Assembly: GCA_037367355.1 (NCBI GenBank)
Contig: CM074698.1
Location: 2,976,001-3,040,000 of the forward strand
DNA: 64,000 bases
Reading direction: 5' to 3'
Source: Neoscytalidium dimidiatum
Lineage: Eukaryota; Ascomycota; Dothideomycetes; Botryosphaeriales; Botryosphaeriaceae
Of the stretch, positions 59,465-64,000 are shown piece after piece. Under the pieces are notes generated by a model. That model saw nothing but the letters and a program-made list of their open reading frames with translations, did no database searches and had not been told where the DNA came from. The position numbers and the translations under genes are program-made. Each line of letters opens with the position of its first letter. Position 1 is the first letter of the stretch.

Positions 59465-62310
59465 TTACTCTTCTTCGCTCTCAGATGCGCTCGACTCGTC
59501 GTCGCTGGACTCGTCTCTCTGCGCTGCCGGCACCGGCTCTGGAGACTGATCAGTACTAGAACCTCTGTTGGTGAAGTTCTGCAGCCGCTGCTTAATTTCC
59601 GCGATGGCCGCTTCCTGCTCCTGCTTGCCCATGGGCTTGTTCTTCCTGGGCTGGGTAACAGTGTTCTTACGGGACGGCGGCTCGTAGTCATCGTCGTATG
59701 TCGTGACTGTGGTCGCGGCAGCGCTCTGAGGATTGATTTGTTTGATATACTTGAGCAAATCATGCAACACCTCGTTGGGGATGGTATCAATGTCCAGCTC
59801 GAGCTCGTCATCATTGACGCCCTCAACCTATAGTCAGTACTCCAGAAGAAGGGCCTTCGACTTGAGAAGACACTCACCTGAAGAGCAGGCACTCCATTCC
59901 GGATGATCTGGACTGCCCTCGCCATTTGGTTTTCATCCAAGTTGCTGATCGTCTCTGAAATCAAACTCTTCTCCTCGAAGGTGATCTGCCTCATCTTCTT
60001 CTTAGGCTTCGCGGGCGCAGCCGACTTGGACGGCTTCTTTGACTTGGTCTGCGTCTTCTCCTTCTTCGTGGCCTTCTTGTTGGCCACCTTTGGCGACTTG
60101 CCCTTCTTTGCTTGCAGAGCCAGTTGCTCTTGCGTCAGCATCATGATCTGCTCCGCTATTTGAGCCTGTCTCCGCCTAATCTCCTCTTCTTCATCATCTT
60201 CACTCTCCTCGTCATCGTCATCCTCTGATGCGGAGGCTGGCTCTGACGCGGGCGCGTGCTCCTCCATCCACTCTGATTTCTTCTCCCATGCTCTCCTGTA
60301 CACTTCCTCAAGCATGTGGCCCATTTTATTGACATCATCTCCTTCGGGATTAAACTTGTAGCAGTTGGCGAAGATGAGATCGATGTCTGCTTTGGCGTCC
60401 TTCGCGCTGGTGTATTCGCCATGCTTCAGCCGAGACTGGACGGTGCCAAGATCCATGGGCTTCTTGATGATCTTCAAATACTGTGGAATGTTAAGCGCAA
60501 CAGGGTCTACGGGCTGAAGGAAAGGGTAAGAGAAGTCGCGATACTTCGGCTTCAACATCTCGTTGATCACCGTCTCGACAAACTTCAGTTCTAGCTGAGA
60601 TTTCTTATTTTTCGGACGGGGGTTCGAATAAGGTAGATCCTTGGGTGGGGGGCGGTGGATCTCCCTCTTCGGTCGTCCGTCACCAGTGGAGGAGTCTCGC
60701 CGGATGAGTGGGGTGCCATCGGCTTGAAGTGCGAAAGTAGCATTGTTGGAAGTAGAGTTAGTCGGAGAATGCACAAGGATGTTGGCGCGGGATTCGCGGC
60801 GCGGCTGAGCCTTCGCCTTCTTAGGCTTCTTAGGCGCTTCCGGATGCGCATCGCGCCCGGGTAGCAGATGCATGCCCCTCTCAAACCACATTTGCAAGTT
60901 CCAACCAGACTGAGCAACGGGATGTTGGACGCCGTTGAAAAGAACGGAGTTATCAATCATTAGGTAGAAGTCATCCATGAACGCATCCACAGATTGATAT
61001 TGCTTCTCCTTATGCTTTGTTTCCAAGGTACTCAAGTCCATGGGTTTGGTAACGATGGAAGGATAATGAGGAATATTCAGAGCGACGGGATCCACAGGCT
61101 GCAAGAAAGGTGCAGCCGGCTTCGTCTTCTTTGCGCCGCGAAGACGGTCCATCAAGAACTTGTGCTGCGCCGCAGTCATCGGTTGCGAATCATACTTCTT
61201 CTTCTCTGGCGCATTGCTGATGGCTGGCGCGGGCGTTGTGGGAGTAACCGCTGGAGCGTCTGAGGCCTGCGCAGCCGGCGCGTCGCCATTGGTAATCAAG
61301 GGAGCCGCTTTCTGTTGCTTCGCCTCACCATCGGCACCAGGTTCCAAAGAGCCGTCTGCTGTGCGGACGCGCTTAGCCAGAGGACCGTCGTCATCATCAT
61401 CTTCCTCACGCGGCCGGATTTTGTTTGCGGGTGGCGCGTCCGTCATATCGCGGTCTGCGCTAGTGGACGCTGCTGCAGTGGCAGGAGGATCTTGCGGCGC
61501 TGCGGCGGCAACAGCAGCAGCGGTAGGAGCCTGCAGCGCGTCCTCAGCGGGTGGCGGAGGGGGAACGGCGTCGGTAGGCTCGTCCGACTTTGCGACACCC
61601 GCATCCGCAGACGCGTCGGCTGGCGCAGGTTGTGTCTGAGCACCCAGATCCATCTTGTCTACGTTGTCTTCCGCGGGCGGAGCGGCAGGCTCGGGCGTGT
61701 CGGTTGCGCCTTCTGACTTAACGGCGGACGTGGAGGTCTGGGGTAGCGACGCGACGTCCTCACGAATATCCGAGGTTACAGGCTCGACTTGGGGAGGAAG
61801 TGAGGTGGGCGCAAGATTTTCGGGGGCGGAGGGCAGGGACGGCTGGTCGGGCAGCGGATCTGCAAGGAAAGGCGCGCTGGGCGCGATGCCGCTATCGACA
61901 CCCGTGATGGGGTCGGCGAAAGGATCTTGGTCGGAGTGAGAGTCGGCGCCATTCATGGTGTCGTCGCCGTTGGTCGCAGGCGTTGGCAGGGCGTCTGACG
62001 GAGCATCGGCGCCGGGCGCAGGGATGTCAACGTGGTGAGGCGCGGGGTCTTCATCAAAAAGCGGATCATGCTCATTTGCGCTTCTGCAGAATCATTTGTT
62101 CAATAAACTACATGCGCCAGGATGTGCTGTTGACAGGGAATCGGAAGAGAAGCTAAAGCACCAAAGGCGGGAAGGTACAAAGACGGGAAGGCGGGGGAGA
62201 GCGACTCACCCGTTGATGTTGGTTGCATCCAAGGCCATCGCGTCTGCAGATGGAACGGGTTTTGGCTCCACGGACGGTTTGTCCATTGCGGGCGAAGTCA
62301 TCACGGCCAT
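59465..62310 (-). CDS. BET-family double-bromodomain protein (Bdf1-like)
   Basis: Exons 62310-62210, 62083-59878 and 59827-59465 give 889 residues. An acidic, Pro/Ala-rich N-terminus of about 330 residues is followed by bromodomain 1 (FLMDRLRGAKKTKPAAPFLQ, then NSVLFNG with the acetyl-lysine Asn). Bromodomain 2 (FVETVINEMLKPKYRDFSYP, then NCYKFNPEGDD) follows. Then come an acidic and Lys-rich linker, the extra-terminal (ET) domain (RQITFEEKSLISETISNLDE, then LELDIDTIPNEVLHDLLKYI, completed by the last splice) and an acidic Ser/Glu tail. BET proteins bind acetylated histone H4 and recruit TFIID and SWR1; in fungi Bdf1 is the usual single copy. The first ATG may be at 62310 or 62301. It is divergent from the UTP5-like gene. 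Confidence 0.93.
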
Positions 62311-63196
62311 GCGACGCGAGTGGGGGGGGCGGACAGCAGCACTGTGGATTACGCGACGACGCGCCGGCACCACAGAGCTGTTGCTTGGAAGCTAGCGCGT
62401 TGCAGGATTGATGCGCGCACAAGCGAGCCGGGGGGTGGTGTTGTGGGCGGGTGCAAGCTGGGACGCGCTAGGGCGGTGACGCGTGGTTGACGGAGCAGAG
62501 TCGGGGCGGGTGCGCGGTGACGTGGGGGTGGCTGCGACGCGCTTGAGACTTTGCGAGGTCGGAAAAATCGAGGTTCAGAAAGGCTCAAGGCGGTAGAAGC
62601 ATTAAATAGCTCCGGGCCGAGTGAAACCGCTAATGGGTTCGAGCGCGGCACGTGACCGGGCTTTGCAGGCTGCCGCGCAGAGTCAACGGGCCACCACGGG
62701 GCGATGGCGAACCGCGGATGGGCTGGGACGGCGCCACGGGACAGGCGAGCAATGCGACGAGCGGGTGCGGGCGTGCAGCGCAGCGCGGGCGTGGGTTTGC
62801 AGCGAGTGCAGGCGTGGAGTAGCAGGCGGGCGGCTGGGCGAGGGTGCAGCGGTGCTCCAATCAGCGGGCGCGAGTAATGGGCGACGGGAAGGGTGTGTGC
62901 GCGCGCGACGTGCAGGAAGGTGCGAGCCAGAACACCAAAAGCTGAGCGAGTGAGCGAGGCGGGCGGCGCCTGTTAAAAAAGCTGAGGGCTCCTGCCGCGC
63001 CCGAAGCTGTGGCCCCCCTGACGCGGTTGCGCCATGCCGCTTGCGGCCTAGCCCGGAGCCCGGCCGCGTTATCTAATCCATGCCGCTCGAAAAAAGCTGA
63101 GATAATTTTTCGATTTGCCGGCTCCCAGCACACGCGCCGCTCCAACCCAACCCGCCTGCCAGCCCTTCCTTCGCACACCCTCGCGCGAGCCTCACC
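62311..63196. promoter_or_regulatory. Divergent promoter region, BDF1-like / UTP5-like, with three AAAAGCTGAG repeats
   Basis: 886 bp between divergent start codons. AAAAGCTGAG occurs three times in the direction of the UTP5-like gene, at 62937-62946, 62977-62986 and 63092-63101. The last two extend to AAAAAAGCTGAG. The third copy runs straight into GATAATTTTTCG, reminiscent of the paired PAC and RRPE boxes in front of yeast ribosome-biogenesis genes. A regulatory role is inferred from repetition and place only. Confidence 0.5.
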
Positions 63197-64000
63197 ATGC
63201 CTGCCGCCGTGGCTCAGCGTCGCAAGGCCGCTGGCCTGCCCACGCCCAGCGCGAAGAAACCACGAAGTGCCGCCCAGTCAAATGGCGTTCCCGCGCGGAA
63301 ATCCGGCCTGGCGTCGCTGGTCACCGGCGACGTCAAGCCTCCCCAAACAGCCACCACCAATGGCGTCAAGGGCGTGAAGGAGGACACCGTCGACGAGGCG
63401 CGCGCCGTCGTCGCCCACGGTGACGTCGACATGCCCGACGCGAGCGCCAACACGGAAGTCGTGGAGATCTCCAGCGGTGAAGAGGAGGAAAGCGAGCTCG
63501 AAGACTCAGGGGACGAGCACGAAGACGCGGCTGCCGATGCGAAGGCCGGTGCTACCGACGCTGATATGGCAGACGGAGAAGAAGCCGCTGGAGAAGAAGC
63601 CGAGCCGCCCTCGTTCGGCGAGCTACTCCAGGCCACCGCACCCGAAGTCGTCGACGTGGAGACAGCCTTTAAGGATCCCAACCCCGAGTCTCGCGCATTG
63701 GCACCTACGAGCGGCAACAGAGCCCTGTCCGCGCCTTCAGCAACCTCGCTTGGCACTGTCTTGACTCAAGCGCTCAAGACAAACGACAAAGAGCTCCTCG
63801 AATCCTGCTTTGAAATGAACGATCTCAACAGCGTCCGGTCCACCATCGAGCGTCTTCCCTCTTCCCTTGTTTCGAACCTCCTCCGCAGACTCGCCGAAAG
63901 ACTACACAAGAGGCCTGGTCGCGCCGGTAACCTCATGGTTTGGGTCCAGTGGGCTATTGTCTCTCACGGTGGATACCTCGCTGGCCGTCAGGACATAATG
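63197..64000 (+). CDS. UTP5-like U3 snoRNP protein with Utp12 domain (cut by the window edge)
   Basis: A frame open from ATG 63197 to the last base (268 codons, no stop). The N-terminus is basic and disordered (MPAAVAQRRKAAGLPTPSAK), followed by a long acidic stretch (VVEISSGEEEESELEDSGDE). PSFGELLQATAPEVVDVE precedes a helical repeat with SLGTVLTQALKTNDKELLES, then RLPSSLVSNLLRRLAERL and NLMVWVQWAIVSHGGYLAGR. That last block is the Utp12 (Dip2/Utp12) domain found in Utp4-, Utp5- and Utp12-type t-UTP proteins. The absence of WD40 repeats before it and the short acidic leader match filamentous-fungus Utp5. It would act in 18S pre-rRNA processing in the nucleolus. The 3' end lies outside the window. 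Confidence 0.8.
   Translation, partial: MPAAVAQRRKAAGLPTPSAKKPRSAAQSNGVPARKSGLASLVTGDVKPPQTATTNGVKGVKEDTVDEARAVVAHGDVDMPDASANTEVVEISSGEEEESELEDSGDEHEDAAADAKAGATDADMADGEEAAGEEAEPPSFGELLQATAPEVVDVETAFKDPNPESRALAPTSGNRALSAPSATSLGTVLTQALKTNDKELLESCFEMNDLNSVRSTIERLPSSLVSNLLRRLAERLHKRPGRAGNLMVWVQWAIVSHGGYLAGRQDIM

Overview
The window looks like a chromosomal segment of a filamentous ascomycete (Pezizomycotina, probably Dothideomycetes or a near relative). Genes are monocistronic and on both strands. Most have 0-4 short GT-AG introns of about 42-66 bp. The families are typical of moulds: HET-domain protein, NB-ARC/TPR NLR-like protein, GH47 mannosidase, CE12 pectin esterase, MFS and APC permeases, a MARVEL protein, LaeA-like methyltransferase remains. 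Exon structures were rebuilt by hand from splice sites and reading-frame arithmetic. No homology search was possible, so names rest on motif recognition.

Layout. 1-10.3 kb: the 5' end of an Iwr1-like gene running off the left edge, an ENT nucleoside transporter, a GH47 alpha-1,2-mannosidase, Mediator MED20 and a secreted rhamnogalacturonan acetylesterase. 11-17 kb: a poor strip with the remains of a phosphatidylserine-decarboxylase-like gene and a LaeA-like methyltransferase, then a DUF6594-like membrane protein whose 3' end is interrupted by a 118-bp insertion. 18.9-24 kb: an atypical Ras-like GTPase divergent from a PPN2-like phosphatase, and a MARVEL protein. 25-28.2 kb: an NB-ARC/TPR gene with four frameshifts and a second copy of the 118-bp insertion. 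28.9-34.9 kb: VPS34 divergent from NSE4, then a HAD hydrolase. 35-43.4 kb: BTB remains, a secreted Cys-rich protein, an MFS transporter and a SnoaL-like gene with a nonsense codon. 44.9-55.9 kb: a Mn-type CDF transporter, an APC permease, a HET-domain gene and a broken membrane-protein gene. 56.6-64 kb: RVB1, a BET bromodomain protein and the start of a UTP5-like gene cut by the right edge.

Core genes (MED20, VPS34, NSE4, RVB1, BDF1-like, UTP5-like) are intact. Damage is concentrated in accessory, self/non-self-type and metabolic genes: at least six are visibly broken. The most unusual signal is the 118-bp element at 15803-15920 and 27253-27370. Both copies are the same length, begin TG and end CA, are flanked by different perfect 5-bp direct repeats, and carry the same 16-bp palindrome. 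They look like solo LTRs of a very small retrotransposon (TRIM-like) or an unclassified MITE. Both landed inside genes; one adds exactly 41 codons to the NLR-like reading frame just before the P-loop.
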